Shown piece after piece: positions 50,782 to 58,179 of a DNA stretch of 64,000 bases. The translations under genes were made by a program, and so were the position numbers. How positions within the stretch are numbered: position 1 is the stretch's first letter; each line of letters begins with the position of its first letter. Where the stretch lies: the NCBI RefSeq assembly GCF_002236105.1, contig NZ_NIWU01000006.1, positions 62,001-126,000 on the forward strand. The letters are read 5' to 3'. The DNA is from Pseudomonas umsongensis. GTDB lineage: Bacteria; Pseudomonadota; Gammaproteobacteria; Pseudomonadales; Pseudomonadaceae. Below the pieces are notes generated by a model. It made no database searches. It saw only the letters and a list, made by a program, of their open reading frames with translations, and had not been told where the DNA came from.

Positions 50782-50979
50782 TCAACAGCACTTCGGCCCA
50801 CCCTTGCCACCGTAGCGAGCCTCTTGGCGCTCGCGAAAGAACGCCTCGTAGCTCATCACCGGTTTGTCCGGGTGCTTGCTTTGCATGTGCTCGACGTAAT
50901 TGTCGTAGTCGGGCATGCCGACCATCAGGCGCGCAGCCTGACCGAGGTATTTACCGAGGCGACTCAGGTCATTGAACAT
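50782..50979 (-). CDS. ybdD: YbdD/YjiX-family small protein (DUF466)
   Basis: A 65-residue protein beginning MFNDLSRLGKYLGQAARLMV, then the family signature GMPDYDNYVEHMQSKHPDKP and a C-terminal tail GGKGGPKCC. YbdD and YjiX are encoded next to CstA and BtsT in E. coli. The two terminal cysteines are a usual end for the family. The gene follows cstA by 15 bases, so they are almost certainly co-translated; a partner or regulator of the transporter is likely. Confidence 0.92.
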   Translation of the reverse strand: MFNDLSRLGKYLGQAARLMVGMPDYDNYVEHMQSKHPDKPVMSYEAFFRERQEARYGGKGGPKCC

Positions 50980-50994
50980 GCTGCAGTCCTCTGG

Positions 50995-53061
50995 TTACGC
51001 ATCCGGCAGCGCCTGGAACGGCGATTCTTTATCCGTACGCTCTTTTTTACCCCAGGCGGCAATACCAACCTTGAGCGCATAGAACAGGATGCTGAACACC
51101 ACGAACAGGAACAGCGCGGTCAGCGTGGCGTTGGTGTAGGCGTTGAAGATCACGTGCTGCATCTGAGTGATGTCCTTGGCCGGGGCGAGGATCTGGCCAT
51201 TGGCCAGCGCATCGCTGTATTTTTTCGCCAGCGACAGGAAGCCGATGGCCGGGTTGGCGTCGAACAGCTTGATGAAGCCAGCGGTGGTGGTGCAGATGAG
51301 CAACCACACGGCAGGCAGCATGGTGACCCAGACGTAGCGCTGGCGCTTCATCTTGATCAGCACCACGGTGCCGAGCATCAGCGCGATACCAGCCAGCATC
51401 TGGTTGGAAATGCCGAACAATGGCCACAAGGTATTGATGCCGCCCAGCGGATCGATCACGCCCTGGTACAGCAACCAGCCCCACATGGCCACGCAACCGG
51501 CGGTGGCGAGGAAGTTAGCTGCCCAGGACTCGGTACGTTTCAGCGCCGGCACGAAGGAACCGAGCAAGTCCTGAAGCATGAAACGCCCGGCACGGGTACC
51601 GGCGTCCACCGCGGTCAGGATGAACAGTGCTTCGAACAGGATCGCGAAGTGGTACCAGAACGCCATGGTGTTTTCACCCGGCAGCACACTGTGCAGGATC
51701 TGCGCGATACCCACGGCCAGGGTCGGCGCACCGCCGGCACGGGCCAGGATGGTGGTTTCACCGATGTCCTTGGCCACCGCTTGCAGGGCTTCGGGAGTAA
51801 TCGCAAAACCCCAGTTGCTGACCGTGGTCGCCACGGCCACCACATCACCGCCGACCACGGCCGCCGGGCTGTTCATGGCAAAGTACACGCCTGGCTCGAT
51901 CACCGAGGCCGCGACCATGGCCATGATCGCCACGAAGGACTCCATCAGCATGCCGCCGTACCCGATGTAACGGGCGTTGACCTCGTTATCCAATAGCTTC
52001 GGCGTGGTGCCCGAGGAAATCAGTGCATGGAAACCCGAGACCGCGCCACAGGCAATCGTGATGAACAGGAACGGGAACAGACCGCCCTTCCAGACCGGCC
52101 CCGTGCCATCGATGAACTGGGTCAGCGCCGGCATTTTCAGCTCAGGCATGGTGATCAGGATGCCGATCGCCAAGGCGACGATGGTACCGATCTTGAGGAA
52201 GGTCGACAGGTAGTCACGCGGAGCCAGGATCAGCCAGACCGGCAAAGAGGCTGCCACGAAACCGTAACCAATCAGCATCCAGGTAATCTGCACACCGGTG
52301 AAGGTAAAGGCCTTGGCCCACACCGGGTCTGCGGCAATCTGCCCGCCGAGCCAGATCGACCCCAGCAGCAACAGCACGCCGATCACCGAAATTTCGCCGA
52401 TGCGACCCGGGCGGATGTAGCGCATGTAGATGCCCATGAACATCGCGATCGGGATGGTCGCCATCACCGTGAAGATCCCCCACGGGCTCTCGGCCAGGGC
52501 CTTGACCACGATCAGTGCCAGCACCGCGAGGATGATGATCATGATCAGGAAGCAGCCGAACAGCGCGATGGTGCCGGGGATGCGGCCCATTTCTTCGCGG
52601 ACCATGTCGCCCAGGGAGCGACCGTTGCGGCGGGTGGACATGAACAGGACCATGAAGTCCTGCACGGCACCGGCCAGCACCACGCCGGCAATCAGCCACA
52701 GCGTGCCGGGCAGGTAGCCCATCTGCGCCGCCAGTACCGGACCGACCAGCGGCCCCGCGCCAGCGATGGCCGCAAAGTGGTGACCGAAGAGAATATGCTT
52801 GTTGGTCGGGACATAATCCAGACCGTCATTGTTGAGCACGGCCGGGGTAGCCCGTCGCGCATCGAGTTGCATGACATTGTTAGCGATAAACAGACTGTAG
52901 TAACGATACGCAACCAGATAGATGGCCACGGAAGCGACCACAATCCACAAAGCGTTGATCGCCTCACCTCGGCGCAGTGCCACCACGCCCAGGGCGCACG
53001 CCCCAACGATTGCCAGCAGCAGCCAGGGTAAGTGGCGTAGCGGGCTATTATTATTTTTCAT
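50995..53061 (-). CDS. cstA: Peptide/pyruvate transporter CstA (carbon starvation protein)
   Basis: A 688-residue inner-membrane protein with about 16-18 helices. Family motifs include the N-terminal DGLDYVPTNKHILFGHHFAA, GPLVGPVLAAQMGYLPG and SGTTPKLLDNEVNARYIGYG. E. coli relatives are CstA (peptides, pyruvate) and BtsT (pyruvate). The C-terminal helical pair is followed by a short cytoplasmic tail. I chose ATG 53061 (MKNNNSPLRHLPWLLLAIVG); the frame is open to 53427 but the upstream part does not resemble a membrane protein. It matches PA4606. Confidence 0.95.
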   Translation of the reverse strand: MKNNNSPLRHLPWLLLAIVGACALGVVALRRGEAINALWIVVASVAIYLVAYRYYSLFIANNVMQLDARRATPAVLNNDGLDYVPTNKHILFGHHFAAIAGAGPLVGPVLAAQMGYLPGTLWLIAGVVLAGAVQDFMVLFMSTRRNGRSLGDMVREEMGRIPGTIALFGCFLIMIIILAVLALIVVKALAESPWGIFTVMATIPIAMFMGIYMRYIRPGRIGEISVIGVLLLLGSIWLGGQIAADPVWAKAFTFTGVQITWMLIGYGFVAASLPVWLILAPRDYLSTFLKIGTIVALAIGILITMPELKMPALTQFIDGTGPVWKGGLFPFLFITIACGAVSGFHALISSGTTPKLLDNEVNARYIGYGGMLMESFVAIMAMVAASVIEPGVYFAMNSPAAVVGGDVVAVATTVSNWGFAITPEALQAVAKDIGETTILARAGGAPTLAVGIAQILHSVLPGENTMAFWYHFAILFEALFILTAVDAGTRAGRFMLQDLLGSFVPALKRTESWAANFLATAGCVAMWGWLLYQGVIDPLGGINTLWPLFGISNQMLAGIALMLGTVVLIKMKRQRYVWVTMLPAVWLLICTTTAGFIKLFDANPAIGFLSLAKKYSDALANGQILAPAKDITQMQHVIFNAYTNATLTALFLFVVFSILFYALKVGIAAWGKKERTDKESPFQALPDA

Positions 53062-53221
53062 TTTATTATTCCAGCCAGAGTGGACAAGAAAGACAGCCAC
53101 CTCGAGTTTAGCTCGCCTGACAGCAAAGGCCATACCCTGACGTTGGTCTAGACACCTGCCGGCGCTGGCAGCCTTTTGCAAGGCCAGTCTATAGTCAGCG
53201 TACATTTCCGAGGATCGCGCC

Positions 53222-53590
53222 ATGAGCGAGCACCCTTCCGAACGTCGCCGCTTCAAACGTATTGCGTTCGATGCCAGAACCGATCTGAGCCAAGGAGCGT
53301 TCACCTGGCCGGTGAAGCTGATCGATCTGTCGCTCAAGGGCTTGCTGATCGAGCGACCGGAGCCGTGGCTTGGCAACGCGCAGCAGGATTTTTCTGTCGA
53401 CATCCAATTGAGCGAAGACAACCACATTGCGATGGATGTGCAATTGACCCATGAAGACCATGGTCAATTGGGTTTCGTGTGCAGGCACATCAGCCTGGAG
53501 TCCATTGAACGCCTGCGGCGATTGATTGAATTCAATCTGGGCGATCCGCACGAGCTTGAACGCGAACTGGGCGCGCTCATCGAAATCTGA
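53222..53590 (+). CDS. mapZ: c-di-GMP-binding PilZ protein MapZ (PA4608-like)
   Basis: A 122-residue single PilZ domain. The c-di-GMP motifs sit where they do in PA4608: RRxxxR at residues 8-13 (ERRRFKR) and DxSxxG at 35-40 (DLSLKG). PA4608/MapZ binds the chemotaxis methyltransferase CheR1 when loaded with c-di-GMP and lowers its activity, altering flagellar switching. It is therefore a plausible reader of the c-di-GMP pool that MorA, 8 kb away, helps set. The gene is alone on the plus strand between divergent cstA and convergent radA. Confidence 0.9.
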   Translation: MSEHPSERRRFKRIAFDARTDLSQGAFTWPVKLIDLSLKGLLIERPEPWLGNAQQDFSVDIQLSEDNHIAMDVQLTHEDHGQLGFVCRHISLESIERLRRLIEFNLGDPHELERELGALIEI

Positions 53591-53594
53591 ATGC

Positions 53595-53717
53595 CCCCTG
53601 TAGGAGCGAGCATGCTCGCGATGGACTCAAGAACGCTGCGGGGTGCCAGGTTCCCAGCGTTATCATTAACGACCATCGCGACGGCGCGACGATTCGACAT
53701 GCTCGCTCCTACAGGGG
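53595..53717. repeat. REP-type inverted repeat with an interrupted right arm
   Basis: Left arm CCCCTGTAGGAGCGAGCATG...GCTCGCGATGG. The right arm begins CCATCGCGA, is then broken by about 16 extra bases (CGGCGCGACGATTCGA) and resumes CATGCTCGCTCCTACAGGGG. The intact copy of this subtype at 25133 has no such insertion. The element lies between mapZ and radA, which converge. Confidence 0.85.
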
Positions 53718-53724
53718 ATTGGTG

Positions 53725-55092
53725 TTATTCGAAGAGGGCGTCGAGGGCCTGCTCCAGACGGGTGACCGCGATGATCTGCAAACCCGCAGGCGGCTCTTTC
53801 GGCGCATTGCCCTTGGGCACGATGGCACGTTTGAAGCCATGCTTTGCCGCTTCCTTCAGGCGCTCCTGACCGCTTGGCACCGGCCGCACTTCGCCGGAAA
53901 GGCCGACCTCACCGAACACCAGCAGATCATGGGGCAGCGGCCGGTTGCGCAAACTGGACATGACGGCTGCCATCAATGCCAGGTCAGATGCCGTTTCCAG
54001 TACCTTCACCCCTCCGACCACGTTGAGAAATACATCCTGATCGTGGGTGGGTATGCCGCCGTGCCGATGCAAGACGGCCAACAACATTGCCAGTCGGTTC
54101 TGGTCCAGGCCCAGCGTTACCCGGCGTGGATTGGCCAGGTGACTGTCATCTACCAGTGCCTGGACTTCCACCAGCATCGGCCGTGTGCCTTCCCATGTCG
54201 CCATGACCACACTGCCCGGGACTTCTTCCTGCGCGCGGGTCAGAAAAATAGCCGAAGGATTGGAGACTTCTTTCAGGCCCTTGTCGGTCATGCCGAACAC
54301 GCCCAGTTCGTTAACCGCGCCGAAACGGTTTTTAACCGCCCGCAACAAGCGCAGGCGCCCGTCTGATTCGCCTTCAAAATACAACACGGTGTCGACCATG
54401 TGCTCCAGTACCCGGGGCCCCGCCAGCGCACCCTCCTTGGTCACATGCCCCACCAGGAAAATCGCGGTTCCACTCTGCTTGGCGTACCGCACCAACAGCG
54501 CCGCACTTTCACGAACCTGGGACACACCGCCCGGTGCAGATTGCAGTTGCTCGGTGAAAATCGTCTGGATCGAGTCGATCACCATGACCCGGGGCTTCTC
54601 CACCCGGGCGGTGGCAATGATGGTTTCTATGCAGGTTTCGGTCATGACCCGCAGCTGATCCTGTGGCAGCCCCAGGCGTCGGGCACGCATGGCCACCTGT
54701 TGCTGCGACTCTTCACCCGTGACATACAGTGCCGGCATGCTCTTGGCGAGATTGCACAAGGTTTGCAACAGAATGGTGGATTTGCCAATTCCGGGATCAC
54801 CGCCGATCAGCACCACCGAGCCATCCACCAGGCCACCACCGAGCACCCGGTCAAGCTCACTGGAAGCCGTGGAAAAACGCGGGACCTCCTCGACACTGAC
54901 TTCAGCCAAGGTCTTGATTTGCGCCTGCTGACCGGTCCAGCCAGTGCGACCGCTGGGTGCCGCTGCCCCGCCGCTCTCCACCATGGTTTCGGTGAGTGTG
55001 TTCCAGGCGCCGCACTCACCACATTGTCCGGCCCACTTGGGAAAGGTTGAGCCGCACTCGGTGCAGCCGTACATGCGCTTGGCCTTGGCCAT
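53725..55092 (-). CDS. radA: DNA repair protein RadA (Sms)
   Basis: A 455-residue RecA-like helicase helping branch migration during recombination repair. The N-terminal zinc finger is CTECGSTFPKWAGQCGECGA; the RecA-type core has Walker A GDPGIGKST and the RadA motif KNRFGAVNELGVF; a Lon-like C-terminal domain follows (residues ~310-455), inactive as a protease. I chose ATG 55092 (MAKAKRMYGC), the family start. It matches PA4609. No gene follows upstream for 624 bases. Confidence 0.97.
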   Translation of the reverse strand: MAKAKRMYGCTECGSTFPKWAGQCGECGAWNTLTETMVESGGAAAPSGRTGWTGQQAQIKTLAEVSVEEVPRFSTASSELDRVLGGGLVDGSVVLIGGDPGIGKSTILLQTLCNLAKSMPALYVTGEESQQQVAMRARRLGLPQDQLRVMTETCIETIIATARVEKPRVMVIDSIQTIFTEQLQSAPGGVSQVRESAALLVRYAKQSGTAIFLVGHVTKEGALAGPRVLEHMVDTVLYFEGESDGRLRLLRAVKNRFGAVNELGVFGMTDKGLKEVSNPSAIFLTRAQEEVPGSVVMATWEGTRPMLVEVQALVDDSHLANPRRVTLGLDQNRLAMLLAVLHRHGGIPTHDQDVFLNVVGGVKVLETASDLALMAAVMSSLRNRPLPHDLLVFGEVGLSGEVRPVPSGQERLKEAAKHGFKRAIVPKGNAPKEPPAGLQIIAVTRLEQALDALFE

Positions 55093-55716
55093 CTGAACTC
55101 CCGGCAAAAACCGCGATGATAGCTCAGGTCAGCCGCCTCGGTGCGTTACGATCGATGCCGGCCTGTCTTGAATGAATAAGTTTCAAATCAACGCTTCCAA
55201 ACTTGCTCGACACGACTCAAGCACACATCTATAACTACACACAATCTAAGCACCAAGCACTAGTTACTTATACACAAACACCAAAAACACCTTCCTTCCC
55301 GTTAATAAGCGCAAAAAAACCTGTACAAACACTAACCATTAACGACTTAAACGTACAACAACAGCTTGTTGAAAATCGCCACACGAATCTTGTCATCTGC
55401 TTTTGGTGCCGGGTGATTTTATCAAATGGAAACACCCGTCTAAAAAATGGCAACCAGATGACAGGCGTCGCAATATTCAAAGGTAAATCACACAGCGCAA
55501 ATCATTGCGACTTTCTCGCCAGTCACTCGCCAGATCGCCAAATCCGAGAAGCGGCCGAGAAGCAATGATTGCGCATGGATAACCGGCATTTTGTAAACTT
55601 TTTGCCAAAGGTCCGGTCCTTTGCAGGCGAACCTCGCACGCAGTCGTTTCGAGCAGGATGCGATTTGCTGATTTACACTGCGTTCACCAACCTCATCTGT
55701 AACAAGGAAATGACCT
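55093..55716. other. AT-rich intergenic region between radA and mscL
   Basis: A 624-base gap with a clearly AT-rich stretch (about 55140-55500), unlike the GC-rich surroundings. A weak open frame from a TTG at 55203 runs to 55568 without Shine-Dalgarno, codon bias or recognisable product. I see no REP element, tRNA or clear terminator here. The mscL promoter must lie at its right end. The stretch may hold a small RNA or be remnant inserted DNA, but neither is shown. Confidence 0.6.
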
Positions 55717-56130
55717 ATGGGCGTGTTAAACGAGTTCAAGGCCTTCGCGGTCAAAGGCAATGTGATCGACATGGCCGTCGGTATCATCATCGGCGCTGCT
55801 TTCGGCAAGATAGTGACGTCGTTTGTTGGCGATGTGATCATGCCTCCCATTGGCTTGCTGATCGGCGGCGTGGACTTCAGTGACCTGGCCATTACACTCA
55901 AGGCTGCCCAAGGCGATGTTCCTGCGGTGGTCCTGGCGTACGGTAAATTCATCCAGACCCTGATTGACTTCGTCATCGTCGCCTTTGCGATCTTCATGGG
56001 CATCAAGGCCATCAACCGCCTCAAGCGCGAAGAAGCCGTCGCACCCACCCTGCCGCCGGTTCCGACCAAGGAAGAAGAGTTGCTCGGTGAGATTCGCGAC
56101 TTGCTCCGGGCCCAGAACAATCGACCCTGA
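55717..56130 (+). CDS. mscL: Large-conductance mechanosensitive channel MscL
   Basis: A 137-residue inner-membrane channel that opens under hypo-osmotic shock. The N-terminal amphipathic helix is NEFKAFAVKGNVIDMAVG, TM1 is IIIGAAFGKIVTSFV with the gate residues, and TM2 runs around LIDFVIVAFAIFMGIKAI. The C-terminal bundle helix (KEEELLGEIRDLLR) is complete. ATG 55717 follows an AAGGAAATGACC Shine-Dalgarno. It matches PA4614. Confidence 0.97.
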   Translation: MGVLNEFKAFAVKGNVIDMAVGIIIGAAFGKIVTSFVGDVIMPPIGLLIGGVDFSDLAITLKAAQGDVPAVVLAYGKFIQTLIDFVIVAFAIFMGIKAINRLKREEAVAPTLPPVPTKEEELLGEIRDLLRAQNNRP

Positions 56131-56133
56131 ATC

Positions 56134-56163
56134 AAACGGCGCTTGCAAGGCGCCGTTTTTTTT
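56134..56163 (+). terminator. Rho-independent terminator of mscL
   Basis: AAACGGCGC TTGCAAG GCGCCGTTTTTTTT, four bases after the mscL stop. Its T-run overlaps the fpr stop codon on the other strand. Confidence 0.9.
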
Positions 56164-56938
56164 ACCAGAAGTTTTCCACTGCCACCTGACCTGGCCGCCG
56201 GCTGAGGCTCAAGTGCATGTCGCGCTGCTTGAGCAATTTGCGCGTGTCATCGATCATTTGCGGGTTTCCGCACAACATCACTCGGGAATGTTCTGGTGTC
56301 AGCGCCACGCCAGCCGCCCGCTCCAGTTCGCCGTTTTCAATCAAGGTGGTGATCCGTCCGTTGAGGGCGCCCGGATGCCGCTCGCGGGTCACAGTGTTGA
56401 TCAGCTGCAATTTGTGGGCGAATTCCTTCAAATAATCACGCTGCGCCAAGCCAGCGATTAGCGCTTGATAAGCCAGCTCCCTGGTCTCCCGGACGCTGTA
56501 CACCAGGATGATTCGCTCGAATTTTTCCCAGACCTCGAAGTCCTGCAGGATCGATAGAAACGGCGCCAGGCCTGTACCGGTGGATAACAACCACAAGTCA
56601 CGCCCATCAGCGAAGCGGTCGAGGGTCAGGTACCCGAACGCCTGTCGATCGACCAACAACGTGTCGCCAATGCCCAGCCGGCTGAGCTCGCTGGTGAATT
56701 CACCGCCGGGTACGACAATTGAAAAGAACTCGAGAAACTCGTCGTAGGGTGAAGACACCATCGAATAGGCACGCCACACCGTACTGCCATCAGCCTTGAT
56801 CACACCCAGCCGGGCGAATTGCCCTGCGCGAAAGCGAAAACCTGCATCCCGCGTGGCGCGCAGGGTGAACAGGTTCGGCGTCAATGGCTGGACGTCGAGC
56901 AAGGTCTGGCGGGTAAATTTCTCTTCACTGGCGGTCAT
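56162..56938 (-). CDS. fpr: Ferredoxin/flavodoxin-NADP reductase
   Basis: A 258-residue FAD enzyme moving electrons between NADPH and ferredoxin or flavodoxin. The FAD-binding half has FRAGQFARLGV and RAYSMVSSPYDEFLEFFSIV; the NADP half has LLSTGTGLAPFLSILQDFE, VMLCGNPQMIDDTRKLL and the C-terminal VAVENFW aromatic that stacks on FAD. I chose ATG 56938 (AAGGAGCACCCC just before); the open frame to 57046 is not conserved. Position matches PA4615. Divergent from the LuxR gene, with 344 bases between. Confidence 0.93.
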   Translation of the reverse strand: MTASEEKFTRQTLLDVQPLTPNLFTLRATRDAGFRFRAGQFARLGVIKADGSTVWRAYSMVSSPYDEFLEFFSIVVPGGEFTSELSRLGIGDTLLVDRQAFGYLTLDRFADGRDLWLLSTGTGLAPFLSILQDFEVWEKFERIILVYSVRETRELAYQALIAGLAQRDYLKEFAHKLQLINTVTRERHPGALNGRITTLIENGELERAAGVALTPEHSRVMLCGNPQMIDDTRKLLKQRDMHLSLSRRPGQVAVENFW

Positions 56939-57194
56939 GGGGTGCTCCTTCAACACATAGCCGCAGTGTCTCGCAAAGCGGCACCCAGAAACACCGGCGA
57001 TTTGTAGTGTCTTTAAAGCAGCAATATCGAATACATAGATATACAAGCCGCCTCACCCCCTCCCTAACTAACCAGTTAATAACCGCTAGCCAGGACGCCA
57101 ACATATTAACATCGACATTTAACAACCATCTTTCACACAAACTTCTCTTTAGAACCCACACCCTTTGTCACAACTTCATCTAGGACAAAAAAGT

Positions 57195-57212
57195 TCTCAC
57201 GGCGCCGTAAGA
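57195..57212. promoter_or_regulatory. 18-bp near-palindrome upstream of the orphan luxR
   Basis: TCTCACGGCGCCGTAAGA has a perfect ACGGCGCCGT core and TCT/AGA outer arms, with one mismatched pair. It lies 70 bases before the LuxR ATG in the 344-base fpr-luxR gap and is GC-rich within an AT-rich background. LuxR-type proteins bind 18-20-bp dyads, so it is a candidate operator for the regulator itself or for fpr. Actual lux boxes have a different consensus, so this is inference. Confidence 0.4.
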
Positions 57213-57282
57213 AAAATCCTACACTCCGATCCTATTGGGCATGGATCCAAGCACTCGAGCGAATACACATTGGAGTTGAAAA

Positions 57283-58014
57283 ATGGAAAGGTGGAAGGAA
57301 TCACAGCTAAAACAGATAGCCAGCGCAACTGAGATCGACATCGCTTACCAAGGGTCACTCAGCTTCGCGAAAAATATCGGATATAAATATTTCGAATTTT
57401 CAGCAACTTATATAACCAAACCGGACAAGACAAAGACACTCAAATTCAATAATTACCCCGCCAGCTGGAATAACGAATATGAAGAGAAACAACTCAGAGA
57501 TATCGACCCGGTAGTGGCTTATTGCAATCAATCTATGCTGCCCATCCTTTGGAGTGAAGAGCTTTTTTCCAAGATCCCATCGATGTGGGAAGCGCTTGGG
57601 TTGCAAGGACTCCAGCATGGCTGGTCGCAATCGGTGCATGACGATGAAAGCGGTTTGTGCAGCATCCTGAGCCTGGCCAGGAGCCATTGTCCAATCAGTG
57701 CATTTGAGCTGTACGAGACACTCGGCTTTTCCGTCTTCATGGGCCGGCATCTGCATGCATTGGTTGTACAAACGCTTCCCAAGCGGTGCCCAAAATTGAC
57801 TGTCGCACATTTGTCGCTGCGGGAAATTGACGTGTTGAAACTGGCCGCCGATGGAAAGACGGCCGAGGAAAGCGCCAAGATCCTCAATCTCAGTGCACGT
57901 ACCATCAATTTCCATGTGCAGAGTGCGATTGACAAGCTTGGTGTGAACAACAAGATTTCGGCAGTCATTGCCGCGGTCAAGGCCGGTTATCTCGGCAGCG
58001 GTGCGATGCGCTGA
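57283..58014 (+). CDS. ppoR: Orphan LuxR-type quorum-sensing regulator (PpoR-like)
   Basis: A 243-residue LuxR-family protein. The six acyl-homoserine-lactone pocket residues are all kept: Trp62, Tyr66, Asp75, Pro76, Trp90 and Gly113. The C-terminal GerE helix-turn-helix reads LSLREIDVLKLAADGKTAEE, then LNLSARTINFHVQSAIDKLG. No luxI-type synthase gene is in the window, so it is an orphan (solo). In P. putida the orphan PpoR lies by radA-mscL-fpr, the same context, and binds 3-oxo-C6-HSL. The 5' half is AT-rich, the 3' half much less so. Confidence 0.85.
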   Translation: MERWKESQLKQIASATEIDIAYQGSLSFAKNIGYKYFEFSATYITKPDKTKTLKFNNYPASWNNEYEEKQLRDIDPVVAYCNQSMLPILWSEELFSKIPSMWEALGLQGLQHGWSQSVHDDESGLCSILSLARSHCPISAFELYETLGFSVFMGRHLHALVVQTLPKRCPKLTVAHLSLREIDVLKLAADGKTAEESAKILNLSARTINFHVQSAIDKLGVNNKISAVIAAVKAGYLGSGAMR

Positions 58015-58179
58015 TCACAAAACCTGCGAGTAATCCAAAAGAAAAAAACGTAACATTTACACCCCCCTTGAGTGATGACGTGTAAAAAGTCATGCCGCCG
58101 TTCACTCGCAAGGTCCCACCCGCAACAACGCCTCAGGGCCGCGGAACATCTTTGTCCATCTATCAGAGTCTCCTGCCCG

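Noticed and set aside
11951..53717. CRISPR array
   Set aside because: The repeated 20-24-base arms are inverted pairs scattered singly between genes, not regularly spaced direct repeats with unique spacers, and no cas genes are present.
55203..55568. 121-codon frame in the AT-rich radA-mscL gap
   Set aside because: It starts with TTG, has no Shine-Dalgarno and its product (rich in Thr, Asn, Gln) has no family features.
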